Shown here: positions 1-5,000 of the stretch, piece after piece
Layout: each line of letters starts with the position of its first letter
Position numbering within the stretch: position 1 is the first letter of the stretch
Source of the DNA: Planctomycetota bacterium
Lineage (GTDB): Bacteria > Planctomycetota > Phycisphaerae > WQYP01
Direction of reading: 5' to 3'
NCBI GenBank assembly: GCA_021828935.1
Contig: JAJZCU010000158.1
Location: forward strand, 1-5,846
Length of the DNA stretch: 5,846 nt
The notes under the pieces: model-generated
Told to the model about the DNA's origin: nothing
What the model saw: the letters and a program-made list of their open reading frames with translations, nothing else
The model's database searches: none
Translations under genes and position numbers: made by a program

Positions 1-129
1 CAACTGTACAATGAATTTCACGCCCAAATCGTCATGATCGGCAAGCACCATTGCAAGCCCACGCCCCGCTGCGAATCCTGCCCCCTGCGGGAGTTGCTGC
101 CGGAGGGTGGCCATCCCGGCCGCCCTTAA
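1..129 (+). CDS. HhH-GPD / endonuclease III-like DNA glycosylase, C-terminal end (5' partial)
   Basis: The frame is open from base 1 to TAA at 127-129 and gives the last 42 residues. The visible segment has the arrangement of the C-terminal [4Fe-4S] loop of endonuclease III-type glycosylases. A helix with FHA and GK (residues 6-15) is followed by Cys18-x5-Cys24-x2-Cys27-Pro-Leu-Arg. In this family the enzyme removes damaged bases from DNA in base excision repair, and the cluster helps position the protein on DNA. The FHA..V..GK..C...P.C..CPL spacing resembles the endonuclease III-related (MIG-like) branch more than E. coli Nth, whose first spacing is C-x6-C. The usual fourth Cys, expected at about residue 33 in a CPLxxLC pattern, is Leu here, so the cluster is incomplete or altered. 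The catalytic Lys/Asp lie upstream of the window. The fold family is fairly certain; the exact enzyme is not. Confidence 0.8.
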   Translation, partial: QLYNEFHAQIVMIGKHHCKPTPRCESCPLRELLPEGGHPGRP

Positions 130-152
130 ACTTAGGGACCGCTGAATATCAA

Positions 153-175
153 CTGCCGCAATCGGCTGTCGGCAG
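153..175 (+). terminator. Weak hairpin after the glycosylase gene, possible transcript end
   Basis: CTGCCG (153-158) can pair with CGGCAG (170-175) around an 11-nt loop, starting 24 nt after the TAA. No T-run follows, so it is not a standard intrinsic terminator. It may be a 3'-end structure or chance pairing in GC-rich DNA. Confidence 0.2.
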
Positions 176-223
176 CGCCGGATGCGTGGACGCCCGCAGC
201 CAACGGAAGCCTATGGAATAAAA

Positions 224-392
224 CGCTGAGGCGCGAAGAGCGCTGAGACGACGGGGGCCGTGAAAAAATGTTTCGGGGGATGGTGGTTCGAGGTTTCCGC
301 AGCGGAATGGGCCCGGCATGAGGCTCCTTACCATGCATCTGACGCCCCCATACCTTCCTCGGTTCGTGCTCAGCGGCCTGGCCGTCTCAGCG
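224..392. repeat. Imperfect inverted-repeat element with paired CGCTGAG boxes
   Basis: The left arm (224-250) carries CGCTGAG at 224-230 and 241-247, starts 17 nt apart. The right arm (366-392) carries the reverse complement CTCAGCG at 369-375 and 386-392, again 17 nt apart. CGCTGAGACG (241-250) is matched exactly by 383-392. Aligned antiparallel in register, the 27-nt arms match at about 18 positions. Smaller pairings nest inside: GGGGGC (253-258) with GCCCCC (344-349), ATGGT (280-284) with ACCAT (330-334), and TTCCGC (295-300) with GCGGAA (302-307). The result is a 169-bp structure that could fold into one long hairpin on either strand. It resembles the short non-autonomous or palindromic intergenic repeats common in planctomycetes and related bacteria. 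No transposase gene or target-site duplication was identified. Confidence 0.55.
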
Positions 393-468
393 GTTTTTCT
401 ATTTAGCCTGTGCCGCGTCATGCCTCTGGAAAAAATGTGTCATGGGTTCCCGCGCGCGGTATATAAGC

Positions 469-514
469 GTCATTTCGCGCCGCGGACGGTATGGGTCGCC
501 AGCCAGAATGATAC
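469..514. repeat. Possible third degenerate palindromic repeat (TCATT...AATGA)
   Basis: TCATT (470-474) faces AATGA (507-511) with a GC-rich interior. From memory, the motif order (GTCATTTCG, then a GC-rich centre, then CAGAATGA) resembles the widespread bacterial intergenic palindrome whose ends read GTCATT...AATGAC. The exact pairing is only 5 bp, so chance is a real alternative. Confidence 0.25.
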
Positions 515-555
515 CGGCGGGTATTTGTTCGGCGCTCGCGGCGATTGAAGATTGG

Positions 556-699
556 CCACAGAGGGCACAGAGTACACAGAGAACGCGGTGGACGAATTAA
601 TAGAGAACGTCCCTGGTGCTGCAGGCTTTGAAATCTGGCGAAATGCGGTTGACCGATGGGGTCAAACGTATCTCCCTGTGACCTCTGGGCGCTCTGTGG
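556..699. repeat. Imperfect inverted-repeat element with CACAGAG boxes at 9-nt period
   Basis: The left arm has three exact CACAGAG copies at 557-563, 566-572 and 575-581, a strict 9-nt period. The right arm has their reverse complements in the same phase: CCCTGTG (674-680), CTCTGGG (683-689) and CTCTGTG (692-698). The first and third of these boxes are CACAGAG-like with one change or none. The arms (556-582 and 673-699) match at roughly 80 percent of positions and enclose about 90 nt, which includes a 6-bp hairpin TTGACC/GGTCAA (649-654, 660-665). CACAGAG-type intergenic repeats of this form are known to me from planctomycetes, verrucomicrobia and deltaproteobacteria, often as arms of a long hairpin. 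The open frame crossing the element simply translates the repeat and should not be called a gene. Confidence 0.65.
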
Positions 700-777
700 C
701 ATCTCCCCGTCTTTCGGTCGGACTTGGTTTTGATCACGGCCTGTCATTCGACCAACAGGTGAAGTTGCTGGCCTCTG

Positions 778-873
778 ATGACCGGCGGTAAGGCCGCCAA
801 GAATTTTAAGGGAAATAAGATCATAAAATTCGACCAGCTGCTGCCCGAATGGAACTACGTTGCACAGCCTTAA
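778..873 (+). pseudogene. Possible C-terminal remnant of a transposase (IS66-like tail)
   Basis: A 31-codon frame runs from ATG at 778 to TAA at 871. Its end reads KIIKFDQLLPEWNYVAQP. A hydrophobic Leu-Leu-Pro followed by Trp a few residues before the stop is reminiscent of the C-terminus of IS66-type transposases (L.LLPW.W). The frame is closed upstream by a TGA at 760-762, so nothing else of such a gene remains in this frame, and no IS ends were found. The call rests on a short motif and position only. It could equally be an unrelated small protein or noise. Confidence 0.2.
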
Positions 874-939
874 TGACCACGACAGTTATTGACTCGGCGG
901 CCCTTGTGAGCGGTAAGCTGCCGTTTGATACTCGACGCT

Positions 940-993
940 CCCATTGCCATCGGCTCGCCGAGAACACAAGTGGGGGCGATGGGTGCGAATGGG
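940..993 (-). other. Composite stem downstream of the surface-protein gene
   Basis: CCCATT (940-945) can pair with AATGGG (988-993), and CCATCG (947-952) with CGATGG (977-982). An alternative inner hairpin TCGGC-TC-GCCGA sits at 950-961. The structure lies 57-110 nt past the leftward stop codon and could protect or end the minus-strand transcript. No T-run follows it on the minus strand, so intrinsic termination is unlikely. Confidence 0.25.
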
Positions 994-1049
994 CGCCCCG
1001 GTTGGGAAATCCGTTATTAATAAATCATCCGGTGACGCGATTGGCCGCG

Positions 1050-4000
1050 TTACGCCGGCAGCGCCACGCGCCGTCGCCGCCGCGCCAACAGCGCCAGGGC
1101 GCCAACGGCCAGAATGGCCAGCGTGGCCGGCTCGGGGACGGCCACAAATTTGGTTACGTAGATGTCGTTCGGCGTGGCGTAGCTCACGGTGTAGCCCGGC
1201 GTTACGGAACCGAACGTGCCGGTGAGCGTGCCGGTGTAGGTGGCGATGAGGTACGGCCCGGCGAAGGTTGTGCCGGCCAACTGGCTTAAGTTCAGTGACG
1301 GGTCGCCAGGATCAATAATAAGATTTCCATTCACCTGAAGCTGCCCGCTGGCGCCGCTTGCGCCAAGGACGATGTTCAGGGCGCTGCCGACGGCGAAGGT
1401 CAGGTCGGAGGCGGTAACGATATTGCTGCCGGTATTGCTGTCGAGCGCCAGGATGCCGTTGTTGGTCCAGGCGCCGCCATTTCCCGGCCGGATATTCAGC
1501 GTGCCGCCGTTGGTGGCCTCGGCCGTGCCGTTGTTGGTAAAAATGCTGGTGTCGATTGACAGGCTTTGCCCGCTGGTGTTCGCGTTGATTGTGCCGTTGT
1601 TGATCAAGTTACCTTGGTAAAGGTCAGCGCCGCCCTCCACCAAGGCATTCGTGCCCAGCGTCAGCGTCGTGTTCGCATTGTAGGCCGCGTACAAGATGGA
1701 ACCGGGCCCCGTAAGCCGGATCGTACCGTGGTCAAACGTCTGATTCCCGCTGAAGTAAATCGCGCCGTGCGGGCCCGATACGAGGGCGTTCCCGTTCAGC
1801 CGAAGCCCGTTCTCCACAGTCACGGCCGAATTGTACCCAGCGTTTAGGTTGCCACCGGTAACTGAGACCCCGCTGAGCATTCCGCTAACAATGTTTAGCG
1901 TCTGGCCGTCGGCCAGAGCCACGGTTCCGTTCTTAATTGTTCCGCCGTTGAGGCTCCAAGAGCCCGCCGCGCCATTCAATACCAGTGTGCTGTTGCTGTT
2001 GTCCAGCGTTCCTGTGACGTTCACCGTTGCACCGTTCGCCTTGAATGTGCCGATGTCGGCGGTCGTGAAGTTGCCGCCAAGGTTCACCACGCTGCCGCTG
2101 GTCCCCACAATCGTTCCCGCATTGCTCCAATAGGGGGAATTAATGGTCAGAATCCCGCCGTTGGTGGCCTCGGCCGTGCCGTTGTTCGTAAACACACTGT
2201 TGTTGATCGACAGGCTCTGCCCTCTGGTGTTCGCGTTGATTGTGCCGTTGTTCGACAGGGGGGACCGGGTGTTCCCGTAAATTGCACCGTAGAAGTTGAC
2301 GCTGCCTTCAATTGCCGCATTGGCCCCCAGGGTCAGCCCTCCGGCACCGCCGTAGCCAGCCTCAATGTTGCCCGAGCCACTGATCAGGCCGCTGTCGAAC
2401 GTTTGGTTTGGCTCGAATGCCAACGAGGCACCGGAATTCAAAATTATGTTGTCCCCACCGACCGACGCACCGTTAATGACGTACAGAGACGAATTCTGCG
2501 GTAGTTCGAAATTCCCCGTCAGCGTTGCATCGCTTAACGTCAGATATGAGCCCTGCTGGAATGTCAGGCCGGTAGATGGCACCGTTAGCCCGCTGAGCGT
2601 CCCGTTGATAACGTTAAGCGTCTGGCCACCGGCGAATGCCAGCGCGCCGTTCTTGATTGTCCCGCCGTTGAGGTTCCAAGAACCGGTGGCGCTGTTTAAC
2701 GCCAGAGTGTTGTTGCTGTTGTCCAGCGTGCCCGTGATGTTCACGGTCGCCCCGTTCACGTTGAACGTGCCGATACCGGCGGTCGTGAACGTGCCTCCGA
2801 GATCCACCACGGCACCGCTGGACCCCGTGATCGTTCCTGCGTTGCTCCAACTGGCCGCGTTGATATTTAGCGTCCCGCCATTAGTGGCCTCCGCCGTGCC
2901 GTTGTTCGTGAACACGCTGTTGATAATTGAAATGCTCTGCCCATTCATGTTTGCGTCGATCGTGCCGTCGCTCACCAACGTCGAGTTGTCCTGCTGGGCC
3001 AACGAGCCGCCACCGCCTTCCACCAAGGCGTTGACGCCGAGCGTCAGCGTCGCGTTGCCGTCGGCGGCCGCCGTCAAAAAAGAATGTCCGCCCAAAAAGT
3101 CGATCGTGCCGTGGTCAAATGTCTGATTGCCGCTGAAGAAAACTCCGCTAGCGATCCCCGAGATCTCCAGCGAGTTGCCGTTTAGGCTCAGCCCTTTGTC
3201 CACGAGCACGGACGAGTATTGCCCCAAGCTCAGGTTGCCGCCGGTCACCGATACCCCGCTGAGTGTGCCCTGAATAATGTTTAGCGTCTGGCCGTTGGCG
3301 AACGCCAGCGTTCCGCTCTTAATTGTTCCGTAATTGAGGTTCCATGAGCCTGTGGCGCTGTTCAATGCCAGCGTGCTGTTGCTGTTGTTCAGCGTCCCCG
3401 TAATATTCACCGTGGCCCCGTTCCCGTTGACTGCGCCGATGCCTGCGGTCGTGAACGAGCCGCCGAGATTCACCACGCCTCCGTCCGCCCCCGTGATCGT
3501 ACCGGCATTGCTCCAATTGGCCGCGTCGACGTTGAGCGTCCCGCCGTCTGTGGCCTCCGCAGTGCCATTATTCGTAAACGCGCCGTTGCTGATCGTGAGG
3601 GGCTGCCCGCTGATGTTTGCGTTGATTATGCCGCCGTTCACCAGCGTAGACGTGTTTTGCCCACCCAGCGAGCCGCCTCCCTCGACGAAAGCGTTGGTGC
3701 CCAGCGTCAACGCGGTGTTGCCGCCGGTGCCGATGAGCAAGCCGGAATCACCGCTTGATAAGTCGATTGTGCCATTGCCGAACGCCTGATTTCCGATGAA
3801 GGAGACCGTGCTGGCCGAGCCCGACAGGTTGAGTGTGTTGCCATGCAGAGTCAGCCCATTGTCCACCATTAAGGATGAACCACCGCTTCCCAAGTTCAGG
3901 TTGCCACCATTCACGGATACCCCGCTGAGCGTACCGTTGTTCACGTTTAGCGTGCCGGCGCTCTCGTTCACCGTCGCATTCGCCAGCGTGCTGCCGCCGT

Positions 4001-4484
4001 CCAGCGTGTAGGTGCCGGCATTTAGGTTAACAGTATTCGCCGTGAGCGTGCCACCAGTTTGGTCCAGCGTGGCGTTGGCGTTGCCGATGGTCAGACTGTC
4101 AACCGTCACGTTGCTGTTGAGCGTCACGGCGTACGGGCCGGAGCCCGCCGTTGAAATATTGGCTGCGTAAACGGCGCCCGTCGGTGTGCCATTGTTAGGA
4201 TAATTCGGGTTGGTGGACCAAGCGGCGGCGCTGGTCCAATTGTTGGTCGTGCCGTCCCAGTTGGCGGCTGTATCCGTAGCGGCAGTTGCGGTGCGCAGTG
4301 CCTGCGAACACAGCAGCGCAGCCACGGCGATGGCGGCAACGGCCACCTGCCGACGCCGGCCCAGACCCATGTTCGGGTCCGCGGTCAGGCCCGTTTCCAT
4401 GCCGCCGGCCCCCGGCGCGAAGTTTCGGCAACTATTTGTCGTGGTTTCGATAAAAATGAGGTTTTCTCCTTTCGTAAATGGCAA
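1050..4484 (-). CDS. Repeat-rich beta-helix surface protein with PEP-CTERM sorting signal
   Basis: The 1144-residue protein is predicted to be exported and cell-surface or envelope associated. A signal peptide occupies about residues 39-68 (basic Arg43-Arg45, hydrophobic Val47-Leu58, ATA before the cleavage site). The mature part begins with a WDGTTNNW-type segment seen in PEP-CTERM autotransporter-like proteins, followed by Gly/Asn/Thr-rich strands in modules at residues 184-405, 406-627, 628-867 and 868-998. A cap follows with GTLTGTF and PGYTVSY, a pattern seen before PEP-CTERM tails. The tail has Pro1117-Glu-Pro, a hydrophobic helix and five Arg (1135-1139), the signal that exosortase-type enzymes cut. 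No exosortase is in the window and no substrate or ligand can be named. The start is unsure: TTG at 4484 has GGAG 9 nt upstream, AAAGGAG at 4466-4472 points at an in-frame ATT (4455-4457), and ATGs at 4400 and 4370 lack good sites. ATG 4370 gives the cleanest signal peptide. Confidence 0.9.
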   Translation of the reverse strand: MPFTKGENLIFIETTTNSCRNFAPGAGGMETGLTADPNMGLGRRRQVAVAAIAVAALLCSQALRTATAATDTAANWDGTTNNWTSAAAWSTNPNYPNNGTPTGAVYAANISTAGSGPYAVTLNSNVTVDSLTIGNANATLDQTGGTLTANTVNLNAGTYTLDGGSTLANATVNESAGTLNVNNGTLSGVSVNGGNLNLGSGGSSLMVDNGLTLHGNTLNLSGSASTVSFIGNQAFGNGTIDLSSGDSGLLIGTGGNTALTLGTNAFVEGGGSLGGQNTSTLVNGGIINANISGQPLTISNGAFTNNGTAEATDGGTLNVDAANWSNAGTITGADGGVVNLGGSFTTAGIGAVNGNGATVNITGTLNNSNSTLALNSATGSWNLNYGTIKSGTLAFANGQTLNIIQGTLSGVSVTGGNLSLGQYSSVLVDKGLSLNGNSLEISGIASGVFFSGNQTFDHGTIDFLGGHSFLTAAADGNATLTLGVNALVEGGGGSLAQQDNSTLVSDGTIDANMNGQSISIINSVFTNNGTAEATNGGTLNINAASWSNAGTITGSSGAVVDLGGTFTTAGIGTFNVNGATVNITGTLDNSNNTLALNSATGSWNLNGGTIKNGALAFAGGQTLNVINGTLSGLTVPSTGLTFQQGSYLTLSDATLTGNFELPQNSSLYVINGASVGGDNIILNSGASLAFEPNQTFDSGLISGSGNIEAGYGGAGGLTLGANAAIEGSVNFYGAIYGNTRSPLSNNGTINANTRGQSLSINNSVFTNNGTAEATNGGILTINSPYWSNAGTIVGTSGSVVNLGGNFTTADIGTFKANGATVNVTGTLDNSNSTLVLNGAAGSWSLNGGTIKNGTVALADGQTLNIVSGMLSGVSVTGGNLNAGYNSAVTVENGLRLNGNALVSGPHGAIYFSGNQTFDHGTIRLTGPGSILYAAYNANTTLTLGTNALVEGGADLYQGNLINNGTINANTSGQSLSIDTSIFTNNGTAEATNGGTLNIRPGNGGAWTNNGILALDSNTGSNIVTASDLTFAVGSALNIVLGASGASGQLQVNGNLIIDPGDPSLNLSQLAGTTFAGPYLIATYTGTLTGTFGSVTPGYTVSYATPNDIYVTKFVAVPEPATLAILAVGALALLARRRRRVALPA
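1068..1139 (-). other. PEP-CTERM sorting signal of the surface protein
   Basis: This encodes residues 1116-1139: Val-Pro-Glu-Pro-Ala-Thr, then a 13-residue Leu/Ala/Ile/Val/Gly stretch, then five consecutive Arg. Only five residues (VALPA) follow before the stop. The three-part design and C-terminal position are the defining features of PEP-CTERM, the recognition signal for exosortase processing in exopolysaccharide-producing bacteria. Confidence 0.9.
1491..1883 (-). repeat. Surface-protein repeat module 4 (truncated, about 131 residues)
   Basis: This module starts at the GMLSGVSV motif, where the other units have GTLSG, and keeps the order NQTFDHGTI, LTLGTNALVEGG, NNGTINAN, GQSLSI, FTNNGTAEATNGGTLNI. 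It then runs into the C-terminal cap instead of the WSNAGTI section. Bases 1504-1535 are identical to 2155-2186 in module 3, an exact 32-nt direct repeat. Confidence 0.85.
1884..2603 (-). repeat. Surface-protein repeat module 3 (240 residues, one extra rung)
   Basis: The second half (NNGTINAN through GGTIKNG and GQTLNI) closely follows modules 1 and 2. The first half is divergent and 18 residues longer before the NQTFD landmark (72 residues against 54 in module 2). The extra length is about one turn of a beta-helix. Confidence 0.85.
2604..3269 (-). repeat. Surface-protein repeat module 2 (222 residues)
   Basis: A 666-bp unit running from GTLSGVSVTGG to GQTLNVIN. It has exactly the same length as module 1 and the same motif order, including FTNNGTAEATNGGTLNI, WSNAGTITG, GATVNITGTL and NSATGSWNLN. 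Confidence 0.9.
3270..3935 (-). repeat. Surface-protein repeat module 1 (222 residues)
   Basis: A 666-bp unit from GTLSGVSVNGG to GQTLNIIQ, the first full copy after the N-terminal region. The late part (FTNNGTAEAT onward) is the most conserved against the other modules. The middle (residues about 235-285) varies more. Confidence 0.9.
4281..4370 (-). other. Signal peptide region of the surface protein
   Basis: This encodes residues 39-68, beginning MGLGRRRQVAVAA and ending TATA before ATD. The basic n-region, hydrophobic core and small residues at the cleavage site fit a Sec signal peptide. Three consecutive Arg are present, but the residues after them (QVA) do not match a Tat motif. If translation starts at 4484 or 4457, the n-region is 29-38 residues longer than normal. 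Confidence 0.75.
4466..4472 (-). promoter_or_regulatory. Strong Shine-Dalgarno AAAGGAG facing an ATT codon
   Basis: On the minus strand AAAGGAG is followed after 8 nt by ATT (4455-4457), which is in the long frame. This is the best ribosome-binding site near the gene start, but no ATG, GTG or TTG lies at the right distance. A second, weaker GGAG (4494-4497) sits 9 nt before TTG 4482-4484. The first ATG in frame (4398-4400) is 65 nt beyond the strong site. Confidence 0.5.
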
Positions 4485-4496
4485 TTATCTTTTCTC

Positions 4497-4513
4497 CGCC
4501 GCGACGCGCGGCG
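4497..4513 (-). promoter_or_regulatory. GC-rich hairpin just upstream of the surface-protein start
   Basis: CGCCGCG (4497-4503) is a perfect complement of CGCGGCG (4507-4513) with a 3-nt loop. In the minus-strand transcript it lies immediately before the GGAG and AAAGGAG sites, close enough to affect ribosome access. It has no T-run on either side, so it is not an intrinsic terminator. Confidence 0.45.
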
Positions 4514-4529
4514 AAAATTCATGAACCTT

Positions 4530-4558
4530 CCGGCCAGAGGCAATTGACTGTTGGCCGG
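4530..4558 (-). promoter_or_regulatory. Leader hairpin CCGGCCA/TGGCCGG
   Basis: CCGGCCA (4530-4536) pairs perfectly with TGGCCGG (4552-4558) around a 15-nt loop. It is the second stable stem in the putative leader of the surface-protein transcript. It could also be a protein-binding dyad. Confidence 0.35.
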
Positions 4559-4681
4559 CGGCCCATTTTCAGGTACATTAGCACGGATCACGGTTCAATT
4601 TCTGACAACTACGCGACACGGGGTGCCGCGAGCGGCGACAGCCCCCGCCCCAGCCGATGCGAATTACTTAATGATTTAGCC

Positions 4682-4699
4682 CGCGTCGCGTACGACGCG
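4682..4699 (-). promoter_or_regulatory. Hairpin/dyad CGCGTCG-CGTA-CGACGCG near the transcript start
   Basis: Perfect 7-bp arms with a 4-nt centre, lying 26-43 nt past the -10 box of the minus-strand promoter. It would form a stable stem at the 5' end of the transcript, or serve as an operator for a dimeric regulator. Confidence 0.4.
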
Positions 4700-4724
4700 A
4701 CCGGAACCTACGGACGTATTTATC

Positions 4725-4753
4725 ATTGTAGCCGATTCCGTCGTCTTTGGCAA
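4725..4753 (-). promoter_or_regulatory. Sigma70-like promoter for the surface-protein gene
   Basis: On the minus strand TTGCCA (4748-4753, 5 of 6 to the -35 consensus) is separated by exactly 17 nt from TACAAT (4725-4730, 5 of 6 to the -10 consensus). Transcription would start near 4718. That leaves a leader of about 235-260 nt before the likely start codons, which is unusually long and contains the hairpins listed here. Confidence 0.5.
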
Positions 4754-4912
4754 GTCTGAGTTTGGTTATTTTAGTGCCGCCGCTGGGCAGAGCCATATAT
4801 TAACGTATTGCGGATTGGATTTGGTCGCGACGTTCGTGTTTGCGGAGTTGCGCTCTGAGGTTGGTTGCGGTATGACTTCAAGGACAGCGCCCGTTGCCAC
4901 CCAGCAGAACGC

Positions 4913-4941
4913 TTGACATCCAAATGACCAATCGCCATGCT
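4913..4941 (+). promoter_or_regulatory. Candidate promoter for the lectin-domain gene
   Basis: A perfect TTGACA (4913-4918) is followed after 17 nt by CATGCT (4936-4941), only 3 of 6 to the -10 consensus. It lies 60-90 nt before the TTG start at 5001. The poor -10 means it may need an activator or may not be used. Confidence 0.35.
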
Positions 4942-4962
4942 CATTAGGATTAGGGTATGGGG

Positions 4963-4980
4963 ACGCTTAAAATTAAGCGT
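4963..4980. promoter_or_regulatory. 18-bp near-perfect palindrome upstream of the lectin-domain gene
   Basis: ACGCTTAA-AA-TTAAGCGT has perfect 8-bp arms. It sits between the candidate promoter and the GGAGG site, where an operator or a leader hairpin would act. The flanking GGGG...TTGGCC context also allows a dispersed REP-type repeat, which cannot be tested within one window. Confidence 0.45.
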
Positions 4981-4989
4981 TGGCCATCT

Positions 4990-4994
4990 GGAGG
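4990..4994 (+). promoter_or_regulatory. Shine-Dalgarno GGAGG deciding the TTG start of the lectin-domain gene
   Basis: GGAGG ends 6 nt before TTG 5001-5003, which opens the longest usable frame. Neither ATG 5160 nor GTG 5109 has such a site upstream, so TTG 5001 is preferred. Confidence 0.6.
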
Positions 4995-5000
4995 TCTATT

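Larger units (their letters stand above)
130..1049. other. Long intergenic region filled with degenerate inverted repeats
   Basis: About 920 bases separate the glycosylase stop from the stop of the leftward surface-protein gene, so the flanking genes converge here. No frame shows convincing protein character. The short open frames are translations of repeat arms or of GC-rich sequence without stops. What can be seen is a weak hairpin after the glycosylase gene, inverted-repeat elements at 224-392 and 556-699, a weaker one near 469-514, a possible transposase tail at 778-873, and a composite stem near 940-993. Bases 393-468 and 700-777 hold nothing I can identify. Bases 994-1049 hold only a perfect 10-bp AT-rich palindrome at 1014-1023, just downstream of the leftward stop codon. 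Confidence 0.6.
4485..5000. other. Divergent control region between the surface-protein and lectin-domain genes
   Basis: No convincing gene lies in these 516 bases. The left half (4485-4720) holds hairpins that would be in the leader of the minus-strand transcript. The centre (4725-4753) holds a good minus-strand promoter. The right part holds a plus-strand promoter candidate at 4913-4941, an 18-bp palindrome at 4963-4980 and a ribosome-binding site at 4990-4994. Bases 4754-4912 show nothing definite. A 57-codon minus-strand frame crosses them but has no supporting signal. Confidence 0.65.

Noticed and set aside
318..548. 76-codon frame with a hydrophobic stretch resembling a signal peptide
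   Set aside because: It overlaps the right arm of the 224-392 inverted repeat, has no ribosome-binding site, and the rest shows no protein character.
552..791. 79-codon plus-strand frame beginning ATEGTEYTEN
   Set aside because: It is a translation of the 9-nt-period CACAGAG repeat arms, a common source of false genes. It has no GxxExxY motif or other domain.
849..1289. 146-codon plus-strand frame
   Set aside because: It covers the PEP-CTERM tail on the opposite strand and has an Arg/Gly-rich shadow composition.
2365..3126. 253-codon plus-strand frame opposite the surface-protein gene, with others at 1831-2133 and 3334-3789
   Set aside because: They are antisense to the strongly supported repeat protein, repeat with its modules, and are low-complexity Pro/Val/Leu shadows of its codon pattern.
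1491..3935. Tandem repeats considered as a CRISPR array or satellite
   Set aside because: Units are 666-720 bp, in frame and coding for beta-strand motifs, with no short repeats or spacers.
4281..4370. Tat signal because of three consecutive Arg
   Set aside because: The residues after RRR are QVAVAA, lacking the hydrophobic/Lys positions of the SRRxFLK motif; Sec export fits better.
4546..4551. Plus-strand TTGACT-like -35 box
   Set aside because: No acceptable -10 box lies 16-18 nt downstream and it points into a region without a nearby start.
4771..4944. 57-codon minus-strand frame (MSMAIGHLDVKRS...) upstream of the surface-protein promoter
   Set aside because: It overlaps the plus-strand promoter candidate, has no clear ribosome-binding site, and its Arg/Ser/Pro-rich composition looks non-coding.
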